A DNA stretch of 39,760 bases from Bacteroidaceae bacterium (GCA_024398535.1 JAKSIY010000009.1:1-39760); one strand, 5' to 3'; positions 16,801-23,029 are shown, numbered from the stretch's first letter. Notes: a model not told the origin generated them from the sequence alone. Translations and numbers: made by a program.

Positions 16801-17423
16801 TTGAACCACTGCTCATGAGTCTTTCTATTCTTTACTTTGTTTTCAGGAGAAATCACAAGCAAAAGATCGTCTTCTATTGCATTCAATTCCGAATTGCCGT
16901 CCAATCCTCTTTGCGTAAAGTTTGAACTTCCTATGATGCCAAGGGCATCTGTGACATAGCCGTCTTCGTCAACAGACTTGAAAATATAGCACTTGGAATG
17001 TAGGAATTGGTCTTTCTGCTCGCCATCAGGACGATAGATATGAATCTGGAACTTCTCATTGTCTTTGTCCTTCAGATTATCAACAAGCATCTGAACCACC
17101 TTGACATACTGCTCCTGAGCTGCAAACTTATCAAGGTCAACACGCCATGCCTGTTCCTGCTTATCATAGCGACCCTTGGTGAAACTTTCTGTATCGGACG
17201 TATAGAGATATGGATCCTTGCCTATAAGCAAACGGAACTTGCTGTTGTCCCTTTTCAGGAACTCAGCAAGTTCGTCATACACAAGCGCAGTACCGCGCAA
17301 ATCCCAGAAGCCTGTAGCAATATAGACTTCTGTTACGTTTTTATCTTTGAGACACTCTTTGAGGACTTCAGTCATATTGCAGCCTTCTGGTGAGTTGTCT
17401 ATGAGTGTTCTTCGAAGTTTCAT
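13896..17423 (-). CDS. PLD-nuclease/SNF2-type helicase fusion (restriction or defence effector)
   Basis: A 1175-residue protein with an N-terminal phospholipase D-like domain: the motif is His142-x-Lys144 (LHSK) followed by GSSNFT at 165-170, the arrangement found in PLD-type restriction nucleases. Only one HxK is present, so an active site would need a dimer. A superfamily 2 helicase follows: Walker A in DVVGLGKT (310-317), DESH box at 418-421, SATPQNN at 455-461, and a C-terminal lobe with VVFSEAIDT, TTEVLAEGINL and QRIGRVNRIG (roughly 790-900). This resembles the SNF2-like helicases of DISARM (DrmD) and type ISP/III enzymes. It is the first gene of a two-gene unit with the downstream methyltransferase. 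The likely role is ATP-driven scanning and cleavage of unmodified DNA, inferred from the domains. Confidence 0.88.
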   Translation of the reverse strand: MKLRRTLIDNSPEGCNMTEVLKECLKDKNVTEVYIATGFWDLRGTALVYDELAEFLKRDNSKFRLLIGKDPYLYTSDTESFTKGRYDKQEQAWRVDLDKFAAQEQYVKVVQMLVDNLKDKDNEKFQIHIYRPDGEQKDQFLHSKCYIFKSVDEDGYVTDALGIIGSSNFTQRGLDGNSELNAIEDDLLLVISPENKVKNRKTHEQWFNEKWEDSVSWEEEFLLQITQSKMAPEITIPKPEPQEDLTAPLTPYELYIKLLQTKFGDLVDKNLDEVIESYLPNNFDKYNYQIDAVKQCFSTMKEHGGFLLADVVGLGKTIVGSLVIKHFLQFPDDDGRERKVLIITPPAIKSAWVDTIKVFDKDATDKMEDYIDYITTGSIGKLVDDGSTDSPTGDDDNYDSGDFEGELLHENYGLIIIDESHKFRNSGTNMYEALDNLISQIGADTGAYPYIGLLSATPQNNRPDDLKNQIYLFERNHADTTLTKANSGNLESFFHEINDEYSSIIHPAEDDPSTPEERRERLKELSRRIRDCVLADVMVRRTRTDVQKYYADDMKRQNLKFPKIEGPNELEYQMDFQLSHLFADTMDIIAPTEEYKLQSNRYLSYYRYRAIQFLADEANKKKYDARGSRDADKLADQLANIMQINLVKRLESSFSAFYQSLLNLRQYTRNMIDMWESDNIFICPQIDVNKELDRKGKEQKRKQSVSYKDCLDDIRTKITKLNEDGRNYNERNMEYHVSDMKPEYIDLLRADYDLISELCDRWALNTEDPKLDVFKENLKHVLFDAEKNVPQKLVVFSEAIDTVNTIKRVAEAKGYRVLKITADNRNEMEHTIRENFDANYGKKPGEVQKNDFDIIVTTEVLAEGINLHRANVILNYDTPWNSTRLMQRIGRVNRIGSTQDKVFVYNFKPSAEGDAEINLVEKAYTKLQSFHTLFGEDSKVYTIDEEVSHYDLNTMVNGEESPLEKYIYELKQYKETLPVRYEYILNCNENLECATRTVDGNCYFLVRTPRISGLFVKVSPIDSKGRIISASEMYESFSVPQDAPLTELPEHWEEDKNKAEKAVNQHLHKMNVRMGSSTKATKAKEILRRMQQDITMSKESKSLLADAFTLVNKGNSDIIKKVLAFEEALSRSQGDLFGGLTQQDFDDMIEREIRNIVANLQQRYGKAEVFIGLSK

Positions 17424-17583
17424 AGTTGGAATAAACTCTTTATCCTTATATTACATTATTGTTAATATGCGTGCAAATTACGAAAAATGGATGAGATACA
17501 AATACATGAGACTTTAGAAACATTGCTATTTGCTGTAGAAAATGAAACTTATGCATAAATAAGATCATAGATGTTAGAACATA

Positions 17584-17612
17584 AAAAGGGCAGATGAGTC
17601 CTCTGCCCTTTT
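17584..17612 (-). terminator. Intrinsic terminator after the ASCH/acidic-protein unit
   Basis: An 11-bp perfect stem (AAAAGGGCAGA with TCTGCCCTTTT, loop of 7) ends in a T run on the minus strand. It lies 84 bases after the stop of the 128-residue gene and upstream of the helicase gene, so it separates the two minus-strand units. The rest of the 272-base gap 17424-17695 holds no coding region; 17625-17631 and 17669-17675 are a 7-bp inverted repeat (ATGTACC/GGTACAT). Confidence 0.75.
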
Positions 17613-17695
17613 GTGTAACAAGACATGTACCGCCTTGTTTCCTGAAAATGCTAATGCGCGGGGTCTGTGGTACATACGCCTACCTCGCATGCTTT

Positions 17696-18082
17696 TCAAG
17701 TTTTTTTCTCTCTCAGCCAGGCTTGGAATTCCTTAAGGATTTCTGACGAGGCTCCATCTGCAAAAAATATCTTTGGCATGAATTTCGAAAAGTCCTCAAG
17801 CAATTCCTCTTCCGTTACTTCTTGCTGTCCTTCCTCTGCGTCTAGGTTACCATAGTCAACAATCCCTGGGTAGATTATGAGATTGCGTATCCACAGGCCA
17901 TAGCTGAAGTGCATGTCTTCAACAGCTCCCAGAACCAGTTCCTTGCGCTCCTGTTCCGTGAGTTTGCTGTCCAGATACAGGAAGAGATCATCCTTGGTTT
18001 TTATGGCCTGCTGGGATTCAATATCCTCCCGTGAGAGTTCGTCATCTTCTTCAAGAAATTCTAAATCCGTCATTTCGCTCAT
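17696..18082 (-). CDS. Small acidic protein of unknown function (DUF6794-like WIRN motif)
   Basis: A 128-residue, strongly acidic protein with no signal peptide. The N-terminal third is almost all Asp, Glu and Ser (DLEFLEEDDELSREDIES), followed by a helical stretch and HFSYGLWIRNLIIYPG near residues 77-92. That segment resembles the H-F-G-x-G-x-WIRN motif of DUF6794-type proteins, though the match is by eye and incomplete. It starts 10 bases after the ASCH gene stop, so the two are cotranscribed, and an intrinsic terminator follows. No function can be assigned; an acidic partner or inhibitor of the ASCH protein is one possibility. Confidence 0.65.
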   Translation of the reverse strand: MSEMTDLEFLEEDDELSREDIESQQAIKTKDDLFLYLDSKLTEQERKELVLGAVEDMHFSYGLWIRNLIIYPGIVDYGNLDAEEGQQEVTEEELLEDFSKFMPKIFFADGASSEILKEFQAWLREKKT

Positions 18083-18092
18083 ATCTGCAGTC

Positions 18093-18938
18093 TTATTTTG
18101 AAACGATGTTCTTCTCTACAACTTCTCCCAAGTGGAATACGGCAACCCAGAATGTGAGCACACCGTCTGTTGCAGGCTTTCCATCTGGGTTGAATCTGAT
18201 TTCATCTCCATTCTTCTCCTTCAATGTTTCAAAGGTTATGTCTGTCACCTGTACCAATGCCGTGTCGCGCACCTTGTTGTAACCGACAGCCAGGTTCAGA
18301 TACTTGATTGACTGCTTTGGTACAAGAGGACACTTGCCATTGTTGTAGATGTATATCTCATCTTGCAGATCATACTTCTGAAAATCCTCATCTGAAATCA
18401 GGCTGGTATATGCGTATGGACAGCCTGACTCATTTACCTCAAGATATTTCTTGTATGTGGTTTCCTTGATCTCCCTATATTCTTCTTTCTTCGTGCCGGC
18501 TATGATCTGGTCAAAATACGTCTGCTTGATTGTAAGGTACAGAGTATTGTCTTTTGTAGGCTCTGGAAAGCACTCTTCTTCTGTTTCCTCCTCATCGTCA
18601 AGATACTCGTCTGGGATGTTGTCTACCAGGGCTTGGGCAACAGGCTCTGAAAGGGCCTCAATCAGGCTATCTGGCATCACAATGCCAAAGCATAAGGACA
18701 GACCCGCATCGGGATCACAGAATGGTTTGTAGTGTTTCAAAGCATCCTCAAAAGCCATGTTGTTGCACTTGTCATAGATGTGAGCTGGGATATCAACAAA
18801 CTCATAGGAATAGTCGTGATCTATGACAAACTGCTCAAGCTCCGCAATGTCTTTCTTTGTAAGGCTGACCTGAATCTCTGACTCATAACAGATGTCTTCT
18901 CCCTTTGTTATAAAGTATGGAATTGAATATCTTGACAT
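18093..18938 (-). CDS. ASCH-like (PUA-superfamily) domain protein
   Basis: A 281-residue cytoplasmic protein. The C-terminal half, about 131-270, reads LYLTIKQTYFDQIIAGTKKEEYREI, then KKYLEVNESG, and later VRDTALVQVTDITFE. This is the layout of ASCH domains: a first strand, a helix ending in G-x-K-x-x-E-R/Y-R, and a late strand. ASCH proteins bind RNA or modified nucleosides and some hydrolyse N4-acetylcytidine. The N-terminal half has no recognised fold and ends in a very acidic linker (DDEEETEEE). The ATG at 18938 is chosen over the in-frame start at 18980 because a good TATATTTG promoter box at 18977-18970 falls inside that longer version. The same ASCH-like pattern ends the WYL regulator at 19878. 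Confidence 0.72.
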   Translation of the reverse strand: MSRYSIPYFITKGEDICYESEIQVSLTKKDIAELEQFVIDHDYSYEFVDIPAHIYDKCNNMAFEDALKHYKPFCDPDAGLSLCFGIVMPDSLIEALSEPVAQALVDNIPDEYLDDEEETEEECFPEPTKDNTLYLTIKQTYFDQIIAGTKKEEYREIKETTYKKYLEVNESGCPYAYTSLISDEDFQKYDLQDEIYIYNNGKCPLVPKQSIKYLNLAVGYNKVRDTALVQVTDITFETLKEKNGDEIRFNPDGKPATDGVLTFWVAVFHLGEVVEKNIVSK

Positions 18939-18969
18939 GGATGATAAATGTTTAATCAGTAATCTTTTG

Positions 18970-18977
18970 CAAATATA
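18970..18977 (-). promoter_or_regulatory. Bacteroidetes -7 box (TATATTTG) for the ASCH unit
   Basis: TATATTTG on the minus strand is an exact TAnnTTTG match, 31 bases before the chosen ATG at 18938. It decides the start of that gene. Confidence 0.65.
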
Positions 18978-19051
18978 CAATTTACCAGTTAGAATAAAAT
19001 TGTTTTAGGTTTTTTAATCTGCATGTTACTGCTTCATAGGTTTTCTCTTCC

Positions 19052-19429
19052 TTATGATGGATTGCTGCGATAACCTTGTCTTTCGAGCATCTCCGTTATA
19101 GCGGAAACGGTCTGTCGCAACAGATTGATGGTGTCTGCCGTCTGTCTCTGCTGTTCTCTAAGGATATGTAGGAGTTCTGCCGTGATGACCTCTTGCTTTC
19201 CTGTGGCAGCAGTGCGACCTTTGATGATGGAAGAAGGTTCTGATTCCTCAAAGGTCTTTACGAAGTCTTCGCCAAAGGCTCTGACCAATGCTTTATAGGT
19301 GCTCTCTGATGTCGTGCAAAGGTTTTTCTCTAGGAAGGAAACATTTGTCTGCCCGCAGCCAATCTTGTCTGCAAACTGTCCCTGTGACATACCCAGAGAC
19401 TTTCTCATTTTACGGATGTTGATATACAT
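19052..19429 (-). CDS. XRE-family helix-turn-helix regulator
   Basis: A 125-residue DNA-binding protein. Residues 1-60 are a Cro/CI-type helix-turn-helix: MRKSLGMSQGQFADKIGC, then QTNVSFLEKNLCTTSESTYKALVRAFG. The C-terminal part (about 80-120) is a predicted amphipathic helix with heptad-like spacing (AELLHILREQQRQTADTINLLRQTVSAITEML), suited to dimer formation. It is transcribed away from the WYL regulator gene; its start lies 27 bases from one copy of the 33-bp repeat. It is a likely local repressor of itself and perhaps the WYL gene; the target is inferred from position. Confidence 0.85.
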   Translation of the reverse strand: MYINIRKMRKSLGMSQGQFADKIGCGQTNVSFLEKNLCTTSESTYKALVRAFGEDFVKTFEESEPSSIIKGRTAATGKQEVITAELLHILREQQRQTADTINLLRQTVSAITEMLERQGYRSNPS

Positions 19430-19455
19430 TGTTGTAGTGTTTGTCAGTTTTTGGG

Positions 19456-19488
19456 CAATATTACAACTGGTATTCGCAGTCTATCTGA
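19456..19488. repeat. 33-bp direct repeat, copy 1 (XRE promoter side)
   Basis: Identical over 33 bases to 19733-19765; the core is ACAACTGGTATTCGCAGTC. On the minus strand its end reads TAATATTG (19464-19457), one mismatch from TAnnTTTG, so it may hold the promoter of the XRE gene. TGAGAAAA overlaps its right edge (19487-19494). Confidence 0.9.
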
Positions 19489-19525
19489 GAAAACTGCAAA
19501 AAGACATTTTTTGATTAGGAAAAAA

Positions 19526-19556
19526 ATAAGGGACTTGTTGAACAAGCCCCTTATTA
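19526..19556 (-). terminator. Intrinsic terminator behind the tRNA-like element
   Basis: AATAAGGG-A-CTTGTT pairs with AACAAG-C-CCCTTATT around a single G, with one A/C mismatch. On the minus strand the stem is followed by a run of at least seven T. It starts three bases after the 3' side of the tRNA-like element, as expected for a transcribed minus-strand RNA. Confidence 0.8.
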
Positions 19557-19638
19557 ATGAGATTGGATAGGATTCGAACCTTCTATATAGGAAGCCTAAA
19601 CTAACCCCCCGCTACCAATGCGACCATCAATCTCATTG
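19557..19638 (-). ncRNA. tRNA-like element, possibly a degenerate tRNA
   Basis: On the minus strand the ends pair perfectly over ten bases (AATGAGATTG with CAATCTCATT), like an extended acceptor stem. Inside are a D-arm-like TCGC-ATTGGTA-GCGG and a T-arm-like GGTTCGAATCC, at about the spacing of a tRNA. However, the anticodon arm does not fold into a 5-bp stem with a 7-nt loop, one extra base lies before the D-arm, the T-stem has a mismatch and there is no encoded CCA. The run GGGGGG occupies the place of the anticodon stem. A strong terminator follows. It could be a decayed tRNA, a tRNA mimic or another structured RNA; a working tRNA is unlikely from this sequence. Confidence 0.4.
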
Positions 19639-19709
19639 GATACGCATTTCGCTGGCAGTATCCTTTAGCAACTATCTTCACTTAAATGATTATCGCCATC
19701 TCATTTAAG
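19639..19709. other. Two inverted repeats beside the tRNA-like element
   Basis: GGATAC at 19639-19644 pairs with GTATCC at 19659-19664, and CTTAAATGA pairs with TCATTTAAG over nine bases (about 19681-19710). They lie between the tRNA-like element and repeat copy 2, so a minus-strand transcript starting in copy 2 would carry three hairpins in a row. Confidence 0.55.
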
Positions 19710-19732
19710 CTGGCTTGGTAAAAAATCCAGTG

Positions 19733-19765
19733 CAATATTACAACTGGTATTCGCAGTCTATCTGG
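19733..19765. repeat. 33-bp direct repeat, copy 2 (tRNA-like/WYL side)
   Basis: Exact second copy of 19456-19488, in the same orientation, 277 bases away start to start. Its minus-strand TAATATTG (19741-19734) would drive transcription into the tRNA-like element, and its plus side lies 113 bases before the WYL gene start. Confidence 0.9.
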
Positions 19766-19816
19766 GAATACATGAGAAAAGTGGTTTGTTTTCAAAAAAA
19801 ACAGGAATTATAATGT

Positions 19817-19853
19817 TTTCTCAATTTGACTGAGAAATGTTTTGTTTACTTTG
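19817..19853 (+). promoter_or_regulatory. Promoter and candidate operator of the WYL regulator
   Basis: TTTG at 19825-19828 and TACTTTG at 19847-19853 sit 18 bases apart, resembling the Bacteroidetes -33 and -7 boxes (the -7 box is one T short). TTTCTCA (19817-19823) and TGAGAAA (19831-19837) form an inverted repeat that covers the -33 box, a plausible operator. Confidence 0.5.
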
Positions 19854-19877
19854 CATCAGTTAATTAAAGAAACAGCA

Positions 19878-21356
19878 ATGCCACAGAACAAGAGTTACAC
19901 AACAAGAGAGGGAGTGCTTGACGGACTGCTCAAGACGGAACGCGGTGCAACAGTAATTGAGATGCTGGAAAAGTGCAACAGTGCCTTAAGGGAGGAAGGA
20001 TTCAATGAGGTAACTTCACAGAATACTATCCTGACTGATCTTGAAAACATTAGCAACCGTTACCGCCAGAACATAGAGAAGGTGCGTGACGGTCTGGACC
20101 GACGCATTATATACTATAGGTATGAAGACCGTAACTTCTCTATTTTCAAGATAGACCTGTCAAAGGAAGATATAGAGTGTCTGAACTCTGCCATGACCCT
20201 TTTGTCACGCTTTCAGGGCATACCTCAGAACGGATGGATTGATGAGATGGATGTACGGCTGCGTACGTTTCTGCGCAACGATGCACCTGGAAAACAGATA
20301 GTCGGTTTTGATACCAATCCTAAGTACAAGGGCAACAAACATCTGAAGACGCTGTTCAACTACATAGCCCAACAGCAGACTCTGTCCCTGACCTGTTCCA
20401 TGCTCAACCAGATTGAAATACGGCCTACCGTATGGCCGTACTATCTGAAGCAGTCAGGTCATGCATGGTACCTGATTGCAGCAAACACAGTGACAGGTCA
20501 GCTGGACGGATACCCTCTTGACAGAATTACCTCCATACAGGCATCGGACATACCATACAAGCCAAGCGATTCCAATCTGGACCAGTACTTCTCACAGCGC
20601 ATGGGAGTAACCAGCTGTGACATTTACCGTGAGCCGGTGACCATAACCTTTCTAGCAGACACAGAGGCCCAGAAATTCCTGCTGCCATCTCCTATTCATC
20701 ACACCCAGGAAATCATCCGCAGGCTTGATGATGGCACTGTGTTGATGCAGATAACGGTCATCTATACAATAGAACTGCTGTTTGAGTTCTGCAAGTATGG
20801 CGGCAACATAACCGTCCTGTCACCCACAGAGCTGCGACACACCATAGCAAGGATGCATACAGAAGGCCTTGACCGCTATGTGTATGGCCATGACACTACC
20901 ATGATTGATGAGGTGGTTACAGACGGTGCCGATGCATACTCTTTGCTTTATCCGGAACAGGACTCGGCAGAGCAGATAGAGTTGGAAGGAAAGAAGATAC
21001 TGAATCTGGCTATTAACAAGGAAGAACTTGACCGGATTCTGTCAGGAGAGAAGGTGCAGGAGTGCCGTGAAGTTACTCCAGGCAACTACCGCCGCTATCT
21101 GGTACTTGATGACGACGGATTCGAGGTTGAGGACGAATTTGGCAATTCCGTTGTCATTGAATATGACGCCATACGCTTTACTACCTTTGACACCAAGGAA
21201 CCGCAGACGGCAGTTGTTAAGGTCAGGAATGCATATTCTGAAATGTTCACAGACCCAGAATCCGGACAGATAATCACCTACACGCACCAGGGACTAGACT
21301 GGGTTGCAGAGCAGGTAATTTATGAACTTGGAGAAATACTAGAAGTTGGCTTCTGA
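19878..21356 (+). CDS. WYL-domain transcriptional regulator with C-terminal ASCH-like domain
   Basis: A 492-residue regulator. Residues 1-80 are a winged-helix DNA-binding region; about 153-215 is the WYL domain (KHLKTLFNYIAQQQTL ... PYYLKQSGHAWYLIA ... YPLDRI); about 253-320 is the WCX oligomerisation domain (VTITFLADTEAQKFLL ... LSPTELR). WYL proteins often repress defence operons and respond to a nucleic-acid-like ligand. Unusually, the protein continues for about 120 residues with LNLAINKEELDRILSGEKVQECREVTP-type sequence, then AVVKVRNAYSE, matching the ASCH pattern of the neighbour at 18093. The ATG at 19878 is chosen; the alternative TTG at 19842 lies inside the promoter. ASCH identity is by eye. 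Confidence 0.8.
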   Translation: MPQNKSYTTREGVLDGLLKTERGATVIEMLEKCNSALREEGFNEVTSQNTILTDLENISNRYRQNIEKVRDGLDRRIIYYRYEDRNFSIFKIDLSKEDIECLNSAMTLLSRFQGIPQNGWIDEMDVRLRTFLRNDAPGKQIVGFDTNPKYKGNKHLKTLFNYIAQQQTLSLTCSMLNQIEIRPTVWPYYLKQSGHAWYLIAANTVTGQLDGYPLDRITSIQASDIPYKPSDSNLDQYFSQRMGVTSCDIYREPVTITFLADTEAQKFLLPSPIHHTQEIIRRLDDGTVLMQITVIYTIELLFEFCKYGGNITVLSPTELRHTIARMHTEGLDRYVYGHDTTMIDEVVTDGADAYSLLYPEQDSAEQIELEGKKILNLAINKEELDRILSGEKVQECREVTPGNYRRYLVLDDDGFEVEDEFGNSVVIEYDAIRFTTFDTKEPQTAVVKVRNAYSEMFTDPESGQIITYTHQGLDWVAEQVIYELGEILEVGF

Positions 21357-21404
21357 GGTTGAGACAATCAAACAAGAATACGGAATGGTTTAACAGCAAA
21401 GTAT

Positions 21405-22040
21405 ATGGGATGTTATATTAACTTTCTGATTAAGAATGACTTTCATGAAATGTCAGATCATACAAAAGCCTTGGAGTATGCAACCAAGGTTTTCAACCAG
21501 GTTAAGTCAGAATGGGAAAAGATGTCGTATGCAGAAGAAAATGACTCACAGATTGTTACTTTTAAAGGACACTCTGACTATTTTCAACTTGAGTTCGGCA
21601 ATAATGCTCCCTTCTCATTCTGGATGGTTCTGCATGATGGATATTGGGCGGTTGAAACGTGTATCAATGACTACATGATAAACTATCATATGATAGATGG
21701 TATAGAACCTAAAGTTTATGTTGTTCCTTTTCAATGTAAATTCATCTGTAAGGCATTGGGTCAGCCGGAGGCATGGATATGTTTTGAAGACCGACTGAAT
21801 AACTCCTCAGACGCTCCAGAAGAGTTGGATGCATGGTTTGAGTATGCAAAAAAAGTTGGTATAAAAGATGTCACATACATGGATTTCTATAATGGGAGAC
21901 CCAAACCCGATGAAGAGATCTATGATCTTATCAATTATGACATAAATAAAGATGGCTTTCTTGAAACAGGAACATCTCACCCAATCCTTCACTTTAAAGT
22001 GAGTGATTTTGAGGGAATGGAAATCAGTCGTAGTCTGTAG
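21405..22040 (+). CDS. Orphan 211-residue protein downstream of the WYL regulator
   Basis: I do not recognise this protein. It has no signal peptide or membrane helix, is rich in aromatic and acidic residues, and contains FQLEFGNNAPFSFWMVLHDGYW (about 59-80), PFQCKFICKALGQPEAW (about 109-125) and a calcium-loop-like INYDINKDGF near residue 185. It starts 48 bases after the WYL gene on the same strand, so it may be cotranscribed. Its composition is more AT-rich than the flanking metabolic genes, as in the rest of the island. The following 211 bases to 22251 hold no gene; they contain two tandem copies of TGTTTGTGGATAATGA near 22210-22245. Confidence 0.6.
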   Translation: MGCYINFLIKNDFHEMSDHTKALEYATKVFNQVKSEWEKMSYAEENDSQIVTFKGHSDYFQLEFGNNAPFSFWMVLHDGYWAVETCINDYMINYHMIDGIEPKVYVVPFQCKFICKALGQPEAWICFEDRLNNSSDAPEELDAWFEYAKKVGIKDVTYMDFYNGRPKPDEEIYDLINYDINKDGFLETGTSHPILHFKVSDFEGMEISRSL

Positions 22041-22251
22041 TCGCCTCTGCTACCAGATTAGGGGCTGTTTCAATTCTCTCTTAGTAGTGAGATGCAGGGA
22101 CATAGATTATGGGTTAACCATTTACACACTGCAGCTTATGATGTGTGTATTAATCATCTATAACTTGATGAAACAATTGTGCTGCTTTGTTCATAATATC
22201 TTTTAAGATAATGGTGTTTGTGGATAATGATGTTTGTGGATAATGATACAA

Positions 22252-22989
22252 TCACTTTACTGCCCAGCGGATGCCGCGTTTCATTATTTCAAAGGCTTCT
22301 GGAACCTGAAAGTCCGATGCAACGTGGCCCAGTGAAGAGTAGAATACCTTGCCTTCGCCGTAATTGGTTTTCCACACTACAGGCATTTTGCGGCCTTCAA
22401 TCCAGCTGTGGGTCTTGCCGTGGAAAGTGGTGGTAGCAAGCACCTTAACGTTAGGGTCAACATGCATGTAGTACTGTTCAGAGTGCATCTGGAAATCCTT
22501 CAGCCCCTTTGTTGCCGGGTCTTTGTGGTCAGTAACGTTGACCGTGTAGTCAATGATGTTGTCTGGGTGAGCAACCCACTGACCTCCTATCATGTACTGG
22601 TAGTCAGTGCTGTTGCGGAACGAGTCTCCGGTGCCTCCATGCCATCCGGCAATGCCAGCACCCTTTCTGACTGCATTCAGCAGAGCACGCTCCTGGGCAG
22701 GGGTTATGGTTCCCATGGTCCAGCACTGAATGATAAGGTCAACCTTGCCCATCAGCTCTCTGTCAAGGTAGATGTCAAGGTTGTCCGATACGGTTACCAC
22801 TGCTCCTTCAGATTCAAGCCATGGTACAAAGACATCGCGGCATCCGGCCGGTTCATGGCCGTCCCAGCCTCCATAAACAAATATTACCTGTTTGCCCTGA
22901 AGGGTATTTTCTGATTGTTTCTCCTTCTTGGCCCATGCTGGCTGGAAGCAGAGTAATACAACCATGACGATTGAAGGTATTTTCTTCAT
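22252..22989 (-). CDS. Secreted ThuA-domain protein
   Basis: A 245-residue exported protein with a signal peptide (MKKIPSIVMVVLLCFQPAWA) and a single ThuA (trehalose-utilisation-like, class I glutamine amidotransferase-like) domain. Landmarks are VIFVYGGWDGHEP at 34-46, DLIIQCWTMGTITPAQERALL, AGWHGGTGDSFRNS, HSEQYYMHV and PVVWKTNYGEGKVFYSSLGH near the end. In Bacteroidetes such proteins are common in sugar and glycan loci, where they are suspected of hydrolase or lyase activity, but no defined reaction is established for this one. It follows the HEAT-repeat gene by 40 bases on the same strand; read-through is possible, but the function looks unrelated. Confidence 0.88.
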   Translation of the reverse strand: MKKIPSIVMVVLLCFQPAWAKKEKQSENTLQGKQVIFVYGGWDGHEPAGCRDVFVPWLESEGAVVTVSDNLDIYLDRELMGKVDLIIQCWTMGTITPAQERALLNAVRKGAGIAGWHGGTGDSFRNSTDYQYMIGGQWVAHPDNIIDYTVNVTDHKDPATKGLKDFQMHSEQYYMHVDPNVKVLATTTFHGKTHSWIEGRKMPVVWKTNYGEGKVFYSSLGHVASDFQVPEAFEIMKRGIRWAVK

Positions 22990-23029
22990 AATCAGTCAAA
23001 TATCTTGTTAGGTTATAGAATCTGTGGGG

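Noticed and set aside
10578..17423. A complete DISARM or BREX system
   Set aside because: The methylase and helicase resemble parts of these systems, but no DUF1998 helicase, drmB, drmC, pglZ or brx gene is present in the window.
19560..19635. A functional tRNA gene
   Set aside because: Acceptor, D-arm and T-arm patterns are present, but no anticodon stem-loop can be drawn and the T-stem is mismatched, so it is listed only as a tRNA-like element.
22003..22206. Small plus-strand gene at the end of the orphan protein
   Set aside because: It overlaps the end of the 21405-22040 gene in another frame, has no ribosome binding site and a Cys/Leu-rich composition unlike a real protein.
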